From: Hylemonella sp. UBA6679
Lineage (GTDB): Bacteria > Pseudomonadota > Gammaproteobacteria > Burkholderiales > Burkholderiaceae_C
Assembly: GCA_002454975.1 (NCBI GenBank)
Contig: DKJZ01000078.1
Coordinates: 1 to 47,379, forward strand
Reading direction: 5' to 3'
Length of the DNA stretch: 47,379 nt
Shown here one piece after another: positions 31,624 to 40,097 of this stretch. The translations under genes were made by a program, and so were the position numbers. Position 1 is the first letter of the stretch. Each line of letters opens with the position of its first letter. A model generated the notes under the pieces. It did no database searches, had not been told where the DNA came from, and saw nothing but the letters and a program-made list of their open reading frames with translations.

Positions 31624-31956
31624 GTGTTTATTTCTTCTGCCATTGCCCAAACCGCCCCTGCAGCCGCTGCCGGTGGCGACATGCAGTCTTCTTTGATGAG
31701 CATGCTGCCCCTGCTGCTCATGTTTGTGGTGCTGTATTTCGTGATGATTCGCCCCCAGATGAAAAAGCAGAAAGAGCACCGCGCCATGATCGACGCCCTG
31801 GCCAAGGGCGACGAGGTGGTCACCGCCGGTGGTTTGCTGGGCCGCATCAGCAAAATGGGCGACAACTACGTGGGCCTGGACGTGGCCAACAACGTGGAAA
31901 TCCAGATCCAGCGCAGCGCCATCGTGCAAGTGCTGCCCAAAGGCACCATCAAGTAA
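31624..31956 (+). CDS. yajC: Preprotein translocase subunit YajC
   Basis: A 110-residue single-span membrane protein, the same length as E. coli YajC. A hydrophobic helix (about 27-43, MLPLLLMFVVLYFVMI) is followed by RPQMKKQKEHRAMIDALAKGDEVVTAGGLLGRI, the family core. YajC associates with SecD and SecF in the inner membrane. The start is GTG at 31624, spaced seven bases after GGAG; an in-frame TTG at 31612 lacks such a site. secD follows after 15 bases and secF after secD, forming one operon. Confidence 0.95.
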   Translation: MFISSAIAQTAPAAAAGGDMQSSLMSMLPLLLMFVVLYFVMIRPQMKKQKEHRAMIDALAKGDEVVTAGGLLGRISKMGDNYVGLDVANNVEIQIQRSAIVQVLPKGTIK

Positions 31957-31971
31957 TTTCAAAGCAAAGTC

Positions 31972-33831
31972 ATGAACCGTTACCCGGTGTGGAAGTACGC
32001 GATCATCGTGATCGCGTTGGTGGTGGGGGCGCTCTACACCCTACCGAATTTTTTTGGTGAAGCACCGGCGGTTCAAGTCTCGTCAGCCAAGGTCACGCAA
32101 AAGATCGACACGGCCGTGCTGGCCCGTGTTGAAGAAGCGCTCAAGGCTGCCGGCGTCAAGCCTGATGCGGTCAGCCTAGAAGGCGCCTCCATCCGCGCGC
32201 GCTTTGACAGCACCGACGTGCAGTTGCGCGCCAAAGACGCCATTCAAAAGGCGTTGGTGCCTGATGCGAACGACGCCAATTTTGTGGTGGCCCTCAACCT
32301 CTTGTCGCGCTCGCCCACTTGGCTCTCGGCCTTGAACGCCGCACCCATGTACCTGGGCCTGGATTTGCGCGGTGGCGTGCACTTCATGCTGCAGGTGGAC
32401 ATGAGCGCAGCGCTGACCAAAAAGGCCGAGTCTTTGGCCGGCGACATCCGCACCGCTTTGCGTGAGAAAAACATCCGCCACGGCGGTATTGCTCGCAACG
32501 GCCAGACCATCGACATCCGGGTGCGCGACACCGCCATGCTCGATGCCACCCGTCGCGTGCTGATTGACCAGTTTGCCGACCTGCAACTGACCGAGGTTGC
32601 TGAGGGCAGTGACATCAAGCTCTCAGCCACCATCAAGCCAGTGGCCGCGCGCAATGTGCAAGACCAGGCGCTCAAGCAAAACATCACCACCTTGCACAAC
32701 CGCATCAACGAGCTGGGCGTGGCCGAGCCGGTGATTCAGCAGCAAGGCCTGGACCGCATCGTGGTGCAGCTGCCTGGCGTGCAAGACACCGCCAAGGCCA
32801 AAGACATTTTGGGCCGTACTGCCACGCTGGAGTTGCGCATGGTGGACGAAAGCACCGAGGCTCGCTCTGCCGAGAGCGGCACTGGTGCGGTGCCCTTTGG
32901 CTCAGAGCGCTTCTTGGAGCGCAACAGCGCCCCGGTGATCGTGAAAAAGCAAGTCATCCTGACCGGCGAAAACCTCACCGACGCCCAGCCCGGCTTTGAC
33001 AGCCAGACCCAGGAGCCCACCGTCAACCTGACGCTGGACGCCAAAGGCGCGCGCATTTTCAAAGACATCACCCGCGAAAGCGTGGGCAAGCGCATGGCCA
33101 TCCTCTTGTTTGAAAAAGGCAAGGGCGAGGTGGTCACAGCGCCGGTGATTCGCAGCGAAATCGGTGGTGGACGCGTGCAGATCTCTGGCCGCATGACCAC
33201 CGCCGAGGCCAACGACACCGCACTCTTGTTGCGCGCAGGCTCGCTGGCCGCGCCCATGGAAATCATTGAAGAGCGCACCATTGGCCCGAGCTTGGGCGCA
33301 GAAAACATCAGCAAAGGCTTTGCCAGCGTGACCTGGGGCTTTGTGGCCGTGGCCATTTTCATGTGCGTGTATTACCTGCTGTTTGGCGTGTTTTCGTCGC
33401 TGGCCCTGGGTGTGAACCTGTTGTTGCTGGTGGCCATTTTGTCGATGCTGCAAGCCACGCTCACCCTGCCGGGCATGGCCGCCATGGCCTTGGTGTTGGG
33501 CATGGCCATTGATGCCAACGTGCTGATCAACGAGCGTGTGCGCGAAGAACTGCGCAACGGCGCCTCGCCACAAGCCGCCATCCATGCGGGCTACGACCGC
33601 GCTTGGGCCACCATCATCGACTCCAACGTCACCACCCTGATTGCCGGCTTGGCCTTGCTGGCCTTTGGCTCTGGCCCGGTGCGTGGTTTTGCGGTGGTGC
33701 ACTGCCTGGGCATTTTGACGAGCATGTTCTCCGGCGTGTTCTTCTCGCGTGGCCTGGTCAACCTTTGGTATGGGCGGCAGAAAAAACTCAAGAGCGTGTC
33801 GATTGGCACCGTGTGGCGGCCTGAGCCCTAA
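31972..33831 (+). CDS. secD: Protein translocase subunit SecD
   Basis: A 619-residue SecD with six transmembrane helices and the large periplasmic P1 domain. TM1 is at about 7-25; the P1 region begins LGLDLRGGVHFMLQVD and contains LRNRINELGVAEPVIQQQG-type sequence; the C-terminal membrane block holds GMAAMALVLGMAIDANVLINERVREE, the DANVLI motif of TM4 that is part of the proton path. It uses the proton gradient with SecF to aid late steps of protein export. Length agrees with E. coli SecD (615). Confidence 0.97.
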   Translation: MNRYPVWKYAIIVIALVVGALYTLPNFFGEAPAVQVSSAKVTQKIDTAVLARVEEALKAAGVKPDAVSLEGASIRARFDSTDVQLRAKDAIQKALVPDANDANFVVALNLLSRSPTWLSALNAAPMYLGLDLRGGVHFMLQVDMSAALTKKAESLAGDIRTALREKNIRHGGIARNGQTIDIRVRDTAMLDATRRVLIDQFADLQLTEVAEGSDIKLSATIKPVAARNVQDQALKQNITTLHNRINELGVAEPVIQQQGLDRIVVQLPGVQDTAKAKDILGRTATLELRMVDESTEARSAESGTGAVPFGSERFLERNSAPVIVKKQVILTGENLTDAQPGFDSQTQEPTVNLTLDAKGARIFKDITRESVGKRMAILLFEKGKGEVVTAPVIRSEIGGGRVQISGRMTTAEANDTALLLRAGSLAAPMEIIEERTIGPSLGAENISKGFASVTWGFVAVAIFMCVYYLLFGVFSSLALGVNLLLLVAILSMLQATLTLPGMAAMALVLGMAIDANVLINERVREELRNGASPQAAIHAGYDRAWATIIDSNVTTLIAGLALLAFGSGPVRGFAVVHCLGILTSMFSGVFFSRGLVNLWYGRQKKLKSVSIGTVWRPEP

Positions 33832-33840
33832 GGAACTGAC

Positions 33841-34794
33841 ATGGAATTCTTCAAGATCAAGCGGGACATCCCGTTCATGCGCCACGCGTTGGTGCTCAAT
33901 GCGATTTCGCTGCTGACTTTTTTGGCGGCGGTGTTTTTTCTGTTCTCACGCGGCCTGCACCTGTCGGTGGAGTTCACCGGCGGCACCTTGATGGAGGTGA
34001 GCTACAGCCAGCCCGCCGACCTCAATGCCGTGCGCGACACCATTGCCAAGCTGGGTTTCTCAGACGTGCAGGTGCAAAACTTCGGCACCTCGCGCGAGGT
34101 GCTCATCCGCATGCCGGCTGTCAAGGGTGCGAGCTCGGCCCAGCAAAGCGAGCAGGTGCTCACCGCCCTCAAGGGCGTGGACCCCACGGCTGAATTGCGA
34201 CGCACCGAGTTTGTGGGGCCGCAGGTGGGCGACGAGCTGGCCGTGGACGGCCTCAAAGCGCTGGCCTTTGTGATTGTGGGCATCGTGATTTACCTGGCCA
34301 TTCGCTTTGAGTGGAAGTTTGCGGTGGCCGCCATCATTGCCAACTTGCACGACGTGATCATCATTCTGGGCTTTTTCGCGTTCTTCCAGTGGGAGTTTTC
34401 GCTGCCTGTGCTGGCCGCGGTGCTGGCGGTGTTGGGTTACTCGGTCAACGAGTCGGTGGTGATTTTTGACCGTATCCGTGAGAACTTTCGCCGCTATCGC
34501 AAGATGAACACGGTCGAAATCATCGACAACGCCATCACCTCCACCATCAGCCGCACCATCATCACCCACGGCAGCACGCAGCTGATGGTGTTGTCCATGC
34601 TGCTGTTTGGCGGTGCCACGCTGCACTACTTTGCTTTGGCGCTGACCATTGGCATTTTGTTTGGCATTTACTCGTCGGTGTTTGTGGCTGCGGCCATCGC
34701 CATGTGGCTGGGCATCAAACGCGAAGACCTGATCAAAGCCGCCCCCCGCAAAGAAGACGACCCGAACGACCCTAACTCAGGCGCGGTGGTGTAG
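33841..34794 (+). CDS. secF: Protein translocase subunit SecF
   Basis: A 317-residue SecF with six transmembrane helices. TM1 (about 18-36) is followed by the SecF start of the periplasmic domain, LSVEFTGGTLMEVSY; TM4 carries VLGYSVNESVVIFDRIREN, the conserved motif, and the C-terminal part SRTIITHGSTQLMVLSMLLFGG. It starts nine bases after the secD stop and pairs with SecD and YajC. The smg gene ends convergently two bases downstream. Confidence 0.97.
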   Translation: MEFFKIKRDIPFMRHALVLNAISLLTFLAAVFFLFSRGLHLSVEFTGGTLMEVSYSQPADLNAVRDTIAKLGFSDVQVQNFGTSREVLIRMPAVKGASSAQQSEQVLTALKGVDPTAELRRTEFVGPQVGDELAVDGLKALAFVIVGIVIYLAIRFEWKFAVAAIIANLHDVIIILGFFAFFQWEFSLPVLAAVLAVLGYSVNESVVIFDRIRENFRRYRKMNTVEIIDNAITSTISRTIITHGSTQLMVLSMLLFGGATLHYFALALTIGILFGIYSSVFVAAAIAMWLGIKREDLIKAAPRKEDDPNDPNSGAVV

Positions 34795-34796
34795 GT

Positions 34797-35294
34797 TCAG
34801 TGAGCGACGCGGTCCAGCGCGGCCACGTCGCACAGCTCGTCAAGCACCAGGGTGTCGGGCTCTTGGCCAAAGCGCCAGTACACAAGGAGCACGATGACTT
34901 TGAGCTCATCGAGCACCACCGGGCCACCGGGTGCAGCCATGGCGCGGTCAATGACAATCTCGCGCATGGCAGCCGGCAGCACGCCGGCGTCGTCTAAAAA
35001 CGTGATGAAACCCAGGCAGGCACTGCCCAGGTGGTCTTGCTCGGCAGGCGTGTAAATGCGCATGCTGCCAGCAGACGGCGCCATCGCGCTGTAGCCATCG
35101 GCAGACGCTTGGTGTGCCTCAGGCCAAGGGCTGTCTTGGGCCACCAGGCGCAGGCCATCCAGCCAAAGCAAGGCTTGCTCGATGTCGTCGGGTTCAAAGC
35201 CCACCGAATTGAGCTTGCGCTCCAGGTGCTGCGCGTCAGGGCAGGCGTCCCCGCGCCAATAATTTTCGTAAACGTAAACGAGGACATCAAACAT
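34797..35294 (-). CDS. smg: Smg family protein (DUF494)
   Basis: A 165-residue Smg homologue. MFDVLVYVYENYWRGDACPD at the N-terminus, the paired helix segment GFEPDDIEQALLWLDGL, the RIYTPAEQDHL motif and the C-terminal DELKVIVLLVYWRFGQEPD are typical. Smg lies next to dprA in many proteobacteria, as here; its molecular role is unknown. ATG at 35294 matches the family start; the frame is open nine codons upstream. Confidence 0.93.
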   Translation of the reverse strand: MFDVLVYVYENYWRGDACPDAQHLERKLNSVGFEPDDIEQALLWLDGLRLVAQDSPWPEAHQASADGYSAMAPSAGSMRIYTPAEQDHLGSACLGFITFLDDAGVLPAAMREIVIDRAMAAPGGPVVLDELKVIVLLVYWRFGQEPDTLVLDELCDVAALDRVAH

Positions 35295-35363
35295 GGGTTC
35301 AATGTAACCGAGAAACCTCAACTCTGATGCCTGTCCCCGAGCTGGCCATGCGGTATTTGTGCG

Positions 35364-36536
35364 TCAGGCATGTTCAACCCTTTGTAAGAAGCCACCCGGC
35401 ATGCGCACCACCTTGCCATCGAGCTCCAGCGCCATGAGCTGTGCTTGCAGCGTGCCGGTGTCCAGCCCGGTGCGGGCCTGCAGGGCATCCAGGCTGACGG
35501 CTTCAAAGCCCATGGTGTGCAGCAGCGGGTGGTCGTTGCGCAAGTTTTGATCGTTGTCATCAATTCTGTCGCTTTGAGCTTGTGTGTCGTTCAAGGTCGA
35601 CAAGCGCGGTGCGAGTTGCAGGTCTTCGAGCACGTCTTGCACCGACTCCACCAGCTTGGCGCCTTGGCGGATGAGGGCGTGGCAGCCGCGGGCTTGGGTG
35701 GCGTGGATCGAGCCGGGGATGGCCATCACGTCTTTGCCTTGCTCCAGGGCCAGGCGCGCCGTGATGAGCGAGCCCGACTGCATGGCAGCCTCCACCACCA
35801 GCGTGGCTTTGGACAAGCCGGCAATGAGGCGGTTGCGCTTGGGAAAATTTGCCGCCAGAGGTGGCGTGCCCAGCGGGTACTCGCTCATCACCCAGCCCTG
35901 TTGCGCAATGTTGTGGGCCAGTTTGTGGTGGGCGCGTGGGTACACCCTGTCGAGGCCTGTGCCCACCACCGCCACGGTGGCCAGGTGCGCTGGGGCAGCG
36001 TGGTGTGTCACGCCCAGCAAGGCGCCTTCGTGCGCAGCGGCATCCACGCCCAGTGCCATGCCCGAGACCACGGTCACACCCGCTTCGCTCAAGCCTTGCG
36101 CAAAATACCGCGCATTGAGCGCGCCTTGAGGGGTGGGATTGCGGCTGCCCACCACGGCCACGGCGTACAGCAGGGGCAGGTCGAGCCGGCCCATGAGGTA
36201 GAGCATGAGCGGCGGGTCGGCCATGTCCAGCAGGCCAGCCGGGTACAGCGGGTCGCCCAGGGTGGCCACGTGGCGGGTGATGCCATGTTCTGAGGGGGTG
36301 TTGAGCCAGTGCAGGGTGGCTTGCAGGCGCGCTTGCAGGCCGTCGGGCTCGGTGAGCAAGGCTTGCACCTGCGCAGGGCCAGCTTGGGTGCGCAGCTCGG
36401 TGGCGCTGGCTGCAAACAGGTGCTCGGGCAGGCCAAAGTGGGCGAGCAGTTGCCGCGCTTTGTGTGGGCCCACGCCGGGGGTCATGTCCAGGCGTAGCCA
36501 GGCACGCAGCTCTTGCGTGGGTGTGGGGGTGGGCAT
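35364..36536 (-). CDS. dprA: DNA processing protein DprA
   Basis: A 390-residue DprA (Smf). It protects incoming single-stranded DNA and loads RecA during natural transformation. An N-terminal helical part (about 1-90, with TPGVGPHKARQLL) precedes the Rossmann-like core: VAVVGSRNPTPQGALNARYFAQGLSEAG, SGMALGVDAAAHEGAL, TVAVVGTGLDRVYPRAH, FPKRNRLIAGLSKATLVVEAAMQSGSLITARLALEQGKDVMAIPGS. The C-terminal winged helix (about 330-385) ends LELDGKVVRMPGGFLQRV. With a type IV pilin in this window it hints at competence, though the other genes are not seen. It precedes smg on the same strand and is divergent from def. Confidence 0.96.
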   Translation of the reverse strand: MPTPTPTQELRAWLRLDMTPGVGPHKARQLLAHFGLPEHLFAASATELRTQAGPAQVQALLTEPDGLQARLQATLHWLNTPSEHGITRHVATLGDPLYPAGLLDMADPPLMLYLMGRLDLPLLYAVAVVGSRNPTPQGALNARYFAQGLSEAGVTVVSGMALGVDAAAHEGALLGVTHHAAPAHLATVAVVGTGLDRVYPRAHHKLAHNIAQQGWVMSEYPLGTPPLAANFPKRNRLIAGLSKATLVVEAAMQSGSLITARLALEQGKDVMAIPGSIHATQARGCHALIRQGAKLVESVQDVLEDLQLAPRLSTLNDTQAQSDRIDDNDQNLRNDHPLLHTMGFEAVSLDALQARTGLDTGTLQAQLMALELDGKVVRMPGGFLQRVEHA

Positions 36537-36683
36537 AGGTGGCCTCTGTGATGTGTGACACCTTCATTGTCAAAGCCTGGCTGGGCCTGAACATCGGGGA
36601 CAACCCGTGTCGCAACAGGCCCACGGCGGGGCTGCCCTCACGCTTGTCGGAAAACAGCGAAAATAGGCAAAACTTTGCACACC

Positions 36684-37196
36684 ATGGCACTCACTATTCT
36701 TTGTTACCCCGACCCGCGCCTGCACACGGTGGCCAAGCCCGTGCAAGCGGTGGATGACCGCATTCGCCAGTTGGCCCGCGACATGATCGACACCATGTAC
36801 CAGGCCAGTGGCGTGGGCCTGGCCGCCACGCAAGTCAATGTGCATGAGCGCCTCATCGTGCTCGACGTCTCCGACACGCGCGACCAGCCCATGGTGCTGA
36901 TCAACCCCGAGTTGGTGTGGACCAGCCCCGAGAAAAAGCTCAATGAAGAAGGTTGCTTGTCGGTGCCAGGCATTTACGACGGCGTGGAGCGCCACCTCTC
37001 GGTGCACGTCAAGGCGCTTGATGAGCATGGCAACGCGCGTGTGATTGAGGCCGAGGGCCTGTTGGCCATTTGCGTGCAGCACGAGATGGACCACCTCATG
37101 GGTAAGGTGTTTGTGGAGTACCTCTCGCTGCTCAAGCGCAACCGCATCAAGACCAAAATGGTCAAGCACCAGCGCGAGTTGCGCGCGGCGTCTTGA
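36684..37196 (+). CDS. def: Peptide deformylase
   Basis: A 170-residue metalloenzyme that removes the formyl group from nascent proteins. All three motifs are present: GVGLAATQ (43-50), EGCLSVP with metal ligand Cys91, and HEMDHL with His133, Glu134 and His137. The ATG at 36684 fits the MALTILCYPDPRLH start of the family; an in-frame TTG at 36675 is less likely. fmt follows after 16 bases, so the two genes for the formyl cycle are coupled. Confidence 0.97.
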   Translation: MALTILCYPDPRLHTVAKPVQAVDDRIRQLARDMIDTMYQASGVGLAATQVNVHERLIVLDVSDTRDQPMVLINPELVWTSPEKKLNEEGCLSVPGIYDGVERHLSVHVKALDEHGNARVIEAEGLLAICVQHEMDHLMGKVFVEYLSLLKRNRIKTKMVKHQRELRAAS

Positions 37197-37212
37197 GCCC
37201 CGGAGCCCCCGC

Positions 37213-38205
37213 ATGAAGGTGGTTTTTGCGGGCACGCCTGAATTTGCACGCGTGGCTCTCGCAGCCATCCATGCCGCTGGCCACACGGTGTCGTTGGTGC
37301 TCACCCAGCCCGACCGTCCAGCTGGGCGCGGCATGAAGCTGCAAGCCTCACCCGTCAAGCAGTTTGCGCTTGAACACGGTCTGCCTGTGGCCCAACCCAC
37401 CAGCCTGCGCTTGGATGGCAAATACCCACAAGAAGCCGAGCAGGCCCGCGCGGCTTTGCAACACGCTGCGCCTGATGCGATGGTGGTGGCCGCCTACGGC
37501 CTCATCTTGCCGCAATGGGTGCTGGACCTGCCACGTCTGGGCTGCTTGAACATCCACGCTTCACTGTTGCCGCGCTGGCGCGGTGCCGCGCCCATCCACC
37601 GCGCCATTGAAGCGGGCGATGCGCAAACCGGCGTGACCATCATGCAAATGGACGCGGGCTTGGACACCGGCGACATGTTGGCCATGCGTACCGTGCCCGT
37701 GGGTGATGCCACCACCGCGCAGCTGCACGACACCTTGGCTGACTTGGGTGGCGAGATGATCGTGCACGCCTTGCAAGATGCACAGGCTGGCCACTTGCAA
37801 GCCACGTCGCAGCCGCAACTGCCCAGCGGCGTGAGCCCCGATTCTGTGCAAGCCCAAGCCTTGGGCATCACCTACGCCCACAAAATCGACAAAGTGGAGG
37901 CGGCCATCAACTGGTCGCAAGACGCTGCCGTGATCGCGCGGCGCGTGCGCGCCTTCAACCCCTTTCCGGGGGCGTCTGGCAGCTTGCGCGGCGAGCTCAT
38001 CAAGTGCTGGCAGGCCCAGGCTGTCCCTGGCGCCACCAGCCACGCACCCGGTACCGTGCTGCAGGCCGATGCGCAAGGCGTGTTGGTGCAGTGCGGCGAG
38101 GGTGCCTTGCTGGTCACAGAGTTGCAGCGGCCCGGTGGCAAGCGCTTGAACGCGCAAGCGTTTTTGCGCGGCTTCGCGCTTGTGCCTGGCGAGGTCTTCG
38201 TTTGA
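37213..38205 (+). CDS. fmt: Methionyl-tRNA formyltransferase
   Basis: A 330-residue Fmt, which formylates Met-tRNA(fMet) using 10-formyl-THF. The catalytic domain starts MKVVFAGTPEFARVALAAI; the active site has Asn113 and His115 in NIHASLLPRWRGAAPIHRAI and the Asp in DAGLDTGDM. The C-terminal OB-like domain (about 205-330) begins around YAHKIDKVEAAINW and includes RAFNPFPGA. Length is near E. coli Fmt (315). Confidence 0.97.
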   Translation: MKVVFAGTPEFARVALAAIHAAGHTVSLVLTQPDRPAGRGMKLQASPVKQFALEHGLPVAQPTSLRLDGKYPQEAEQARAALQHAAPDAMVVAAYGLILPQWVLDLPRLGCLNIHASLLPRWRGAAPIHRAIEAGDAQTGVTIMQMDAGLDTGDMLAMRTVPVGDATTAQLHDTLADLGGEMIVHALQDAQAGHLQATSQPQLPSGVSPDSVQAQALGITYAHKIDKVEAAINWSQDAAVIARRVRAFNPFPGASGSLRGELIKCWQAQAVPGATSHAPGTVLQADAQGVLVQCGEGALLVTELQRPGGKRLNAQAFLRGFALVPGEVFV

Positions 38206-38221
38206 GCTGCAGGCGCTGCCC

Positions 38222-38947
38222 ATGAGCTGGCACCACATCTTGGCCCACGCGGAGTTTCGCCGTGGCATGCGCGACATGTTGCCCGTGGCCCCGGGCCTGG
38301 CCTCGTGGGGGATGATGACGGGGGTGGCCATGGTCAAGTCGGGCATGACCCTGACCGAGGCGCTGGCCATGACCTTTGTGGTGTATGCCGGCAGCTCGCA
38401 GCTCGCGGCCATTCCTTTGATTGCCGCCGGTGCGCCGGTGCTGGTGATTTGGGCCACCTCGTTTTGCGTGAACCTGCGTTTTGTGGTGTACAGCGCGCAC
38501 CTGCGGCCATACCTCATCAAGTTACCGCGACGTGTGCGTTTGTTCATGGGCTACGTCACCGCCGACCTCAGTTATGTGATGTTTGTGCGCCGTTTTCCTC
38601 AGCCGCCCGACACGCCCGCTCAGCAAGACGCCCAGCTGGCCTACCTGGCTGGCGGGTGCGCGGCCAATTGGTCAAGCTGGCAATTGGCCAGCCTGATTGG
38701 CATTGGTTTGGCGCAGGCCATCCCGCCGGCTTGGGGCTTGTCGTTTGCGGGCATTTTGGCCCTGGTGGGGGTGGCGTGTTCGGTGGTGGATTCCCCCCTC
38801 AAGCGCGTATCGGCCGTGGTGGCTGGCTGCGCGGCGGTGGCGGCGTTTGCCCTGCCGTTCAAGCTCAACATCGTGGTGGCCATTGCCGCGGCGGTGGCGC
38901 TGTGCATGCTGCTGGAAAACACCCGCCCTTTCAAGGCGCAGACCTGA
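38222..38947 (+). CDS. azlC: AzlC-family branched-chain amino acid exporter, large subunit
   Basis: A 241-residue polytopic membrane protein of the AzlC/YgaZ family. Landmarks are FRRGMRDMLPVAPGLASWGMMTGVAM, TFVVYAGSSQLAAIPLIAAGAP and SFCVNLRFVVYSAHLRPYL, the family core, with about seven hydrophobic segments. With AzlD (YgaH) it exports branched-chain amino acids such as valine. The ATG at 38222 was chosen by family alignment; the frame runs in from the end of fmt and no strong ribosome site is seen, so the genes may be translationally coupled. Confidence 0.9.
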   Translation: MSWHHILAHAEFRRGMRDMLPVAPGLASWGMMTGVAMVKSGMTLTEALAMTFVVYAGSSQLAAIPLIAAGAPVLVIWATSFCVNLRFVVYSAHLRPYLIKLPRRVRLFMGYVTADLSYVMFVRRFPQPPDTPAQQDAQLAYLAGGCAANWSSWQLASLIGIGLAQAIPPAWGLSFAGILALVGVACSVVDSPLKRVSAVVAGCAAVAAFALPFKLNIVVAIAAAVALCMLLENTRPFKAQT

Positions 38948-38954
38948 GGCACGC

Positions 38955-39302
38955 ATGAACCACACCGACTTTTGGACGCTGGGCGTGATTGTGGGCATGG
39001 GTGTGATCACCATGGTCACCCGTTCGTTTTTCTTCATCAGCAACAAACCCTGGAGCCTGCCGCGCTGGGCGCAACGCGGTTTGCAATACGCCCCCGTGGC
39101 GGCCCTGTGTGGCGTGATCGTGCCCGAAATCGTCATGACCCAAGGCCAGCTGCTCAGCACCTGGCAAGACGCGCGCTTGTTCGCCACCGCTGCCGGCGTG
39201 ACCTACTTTTACTGGCGCAAAGGCGGCGGCCAAGCCGTGCTGGGCACCATCATCACCGGCATGGCGGTGTACCTGCCTTTGCACATCGGCTTGGGTTGGT
39301 AG
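38955..39302 (+). CDS. azlD: AzlD-family branched-chain amino acid exporter, small subunit
   Basis: A 115-residue membrane protein with about four helices, matching AzlD/YgaH: MGVITMVTRSFFFISNKPWSLPRWAQRGLQYAPVAAL contains the conserved TRxxF and RxLxYxPxA pattern. It starts seven bases after azlC and is its partner. Its stop codon at 39300-39302 lies immediately before the promoter-operator of the next toxin-antitoxin operon. Confidence 0.9.
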   Translation: MNHTDFWTLGVIVGMGVITMVTRSFFFISNKPWSLPRWAQRGLQYAPVAALCGVIVPEIVMTQGQLLSTWQDARLFATAAGVTYFYWRKGGGQAVLGTIITGMAVYLPLHIGLGW

Positions 39303-39304
39303 GT

Positions 39305-39348
39305 TTGCTAGCAATGCTGTCGTTGATTACAATGACAGCATTGCTAGC
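39305..39348 (+). promoter_or_regulatory. Promoter embedded in a 15-bp inverted-repeat operator of vapBC
   Basis: GCTAGCAATGCTGTC (39307-39321) and GACAGCATTGCTAGC (39334-39348) are perfect reverse complements with a 12-bp spacer. TTGCTA (39305-39310) and TACAAT (39328-39333) form a -35/-10 pair with exactly 17 bp between them, so the operator covers the whole promoter. The FitA/VapB ribbon-helix-helix dimers, bridged by the toxin, would bind both arms and repress. GGAG at 39349-39352 is the ribosome site. Confidence 0.85.
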
Positions 39349-39360
39349 GGAGAATGTGCC

Positions 39361-39594
39361 ATGGCTGTTTTGACGATTCGAAACCTGGATGACGAGATCA
39401 AGACCAAGCTGCGCATGCAGGCAGCCTTGCATGGTCAGTCCATGGAAGAAGAGGTGCGCAGCATCTTGCGCCAAGCCTTTGCGCCTGCAGCCGTGGGTGG
39501 TTTGGGGCAGCGCTTGCAGCAGCGTTTTGCTCAGGTGCCCACCGAGCTGACCCTGCCTGAGCGCAACTTGCCCCGCCAAGCCCCAACTTGGTAA
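39361..39594 (+). CDS. vapB: FitA/VapB-type ribbon-helix-helix antitoxin
   Basis: A 77-residue antitoxin. The N-terminal ribbon-helix-helix (MAVLTIRNLDDEIKTKLRMQAALHGQSMEEEVRSILRQAF, 1-40) is the FitA type. The C-terminal tail (LPERNLPRQAPTW) would insert in the toxin active site. It overlaps no other gene and is followed after four bases by vapC. The operator just upstream suggests autorepression. Confidence 0.9.
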   Translation: MAVLTIRNLDDEIKTKLRMQAALHGQSMEEEVRSILRQAFAPAAVGGLGQRLQQRFAQVPTELTLPERNLPRQAPTW

Positions 39595-39598
39595 GCCC

Positions 39599-40018
39599 AT
39601 GGTCTTGCTCGATACCAACGTCATTTCAGAGTGCATGCGCCCTGAGCCCGCAGCGCAGGTGCTGGCTTGGCTCGATGCCCAAGATGCACAGCAGGTCTGG
39701 ATCAGCTCCATCACTTGCGCTGAAATTGCCTTAGGCCTGGCCTTGCTGCCCGATGGGCAGAAAAAACAGGGTTTGCAAGCGGCCGCGCAGGCCATGATCG
39801 ACATCGACTTTGCCCAGCGTTGCTTGTCTTTTGACCCACCAGCTGCGCTGATGTATGGCGACATCGTGGCTAAGCGAACCAAAATGGGAAGACCCATCAG
39901 CGCGGAAGACGCGCAAATTGCCGCCATCGCCATGAGCCGTGGTTTGCGTTTGGCCACACGCAATGTGAAAGATTTTGAGCACCTGGACTTGCAGCTGCTC
40001 AACCCTTGGGACGCATGA
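39599..40018 (+). CDS. vapC: FitB/VapC-type PIN-domain toxin
   Basis: A 139-residue PIN-domain ribonuclease. All four acidic residues are in place: Asp5 (LLDTNVISE), Glu42 (TCAEIALGL), Asp104 (SAEDAQIAAIA) and Asp125 (TRNVKDFEHLD). Members cut specific RNAs such as initiator tRNA or rRNA when freed from the antitoxin. The frame is complete and the residues intact, so this locus looks functional. A hairpin follows at 40058-40077. Confidence 0.92.
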   Translation: MVLLDTNVISECMRPEPAAQVLAWLDAQDAQQVWISSITCAEIALGLALLPDGQKKQGLQAAAQAMIDIDFAQRCLSFDPPAALMYGDIVAKRTKMGRPISAEDAQIAAIAMSRGLRLATRNVKDFEHLDLQLLNPWDA

Positions 40019-40057
40019 GCCTTCCCCTGTCTCAAAGTTGTTCCGCCAGCGTTTGAG

Positions 40058-40083
40058 CCGCCTTTTAAAATAGGCGGTTTATT
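40058..40083 (+). terminator. Hairpin between vapC and pgk
   Basis: CCGCCT (40058-40063) and AGGCGG (40072-40077) form a 6-bp stem with an 8-nt AT-rich loop, then TTTATTG. It may end the vapBC transcript. The pgk start is 21 bases beyond the stem. Confidence 0.5.
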
Positions 40084-40097
40084 GATCAGTCCATCCT

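Noticed and set aside
37930..38221. azlC start at 38180.
   Set aside because: The extra 14 residues overlap the end of fmt and do not resemble the AzlC N-terminus.
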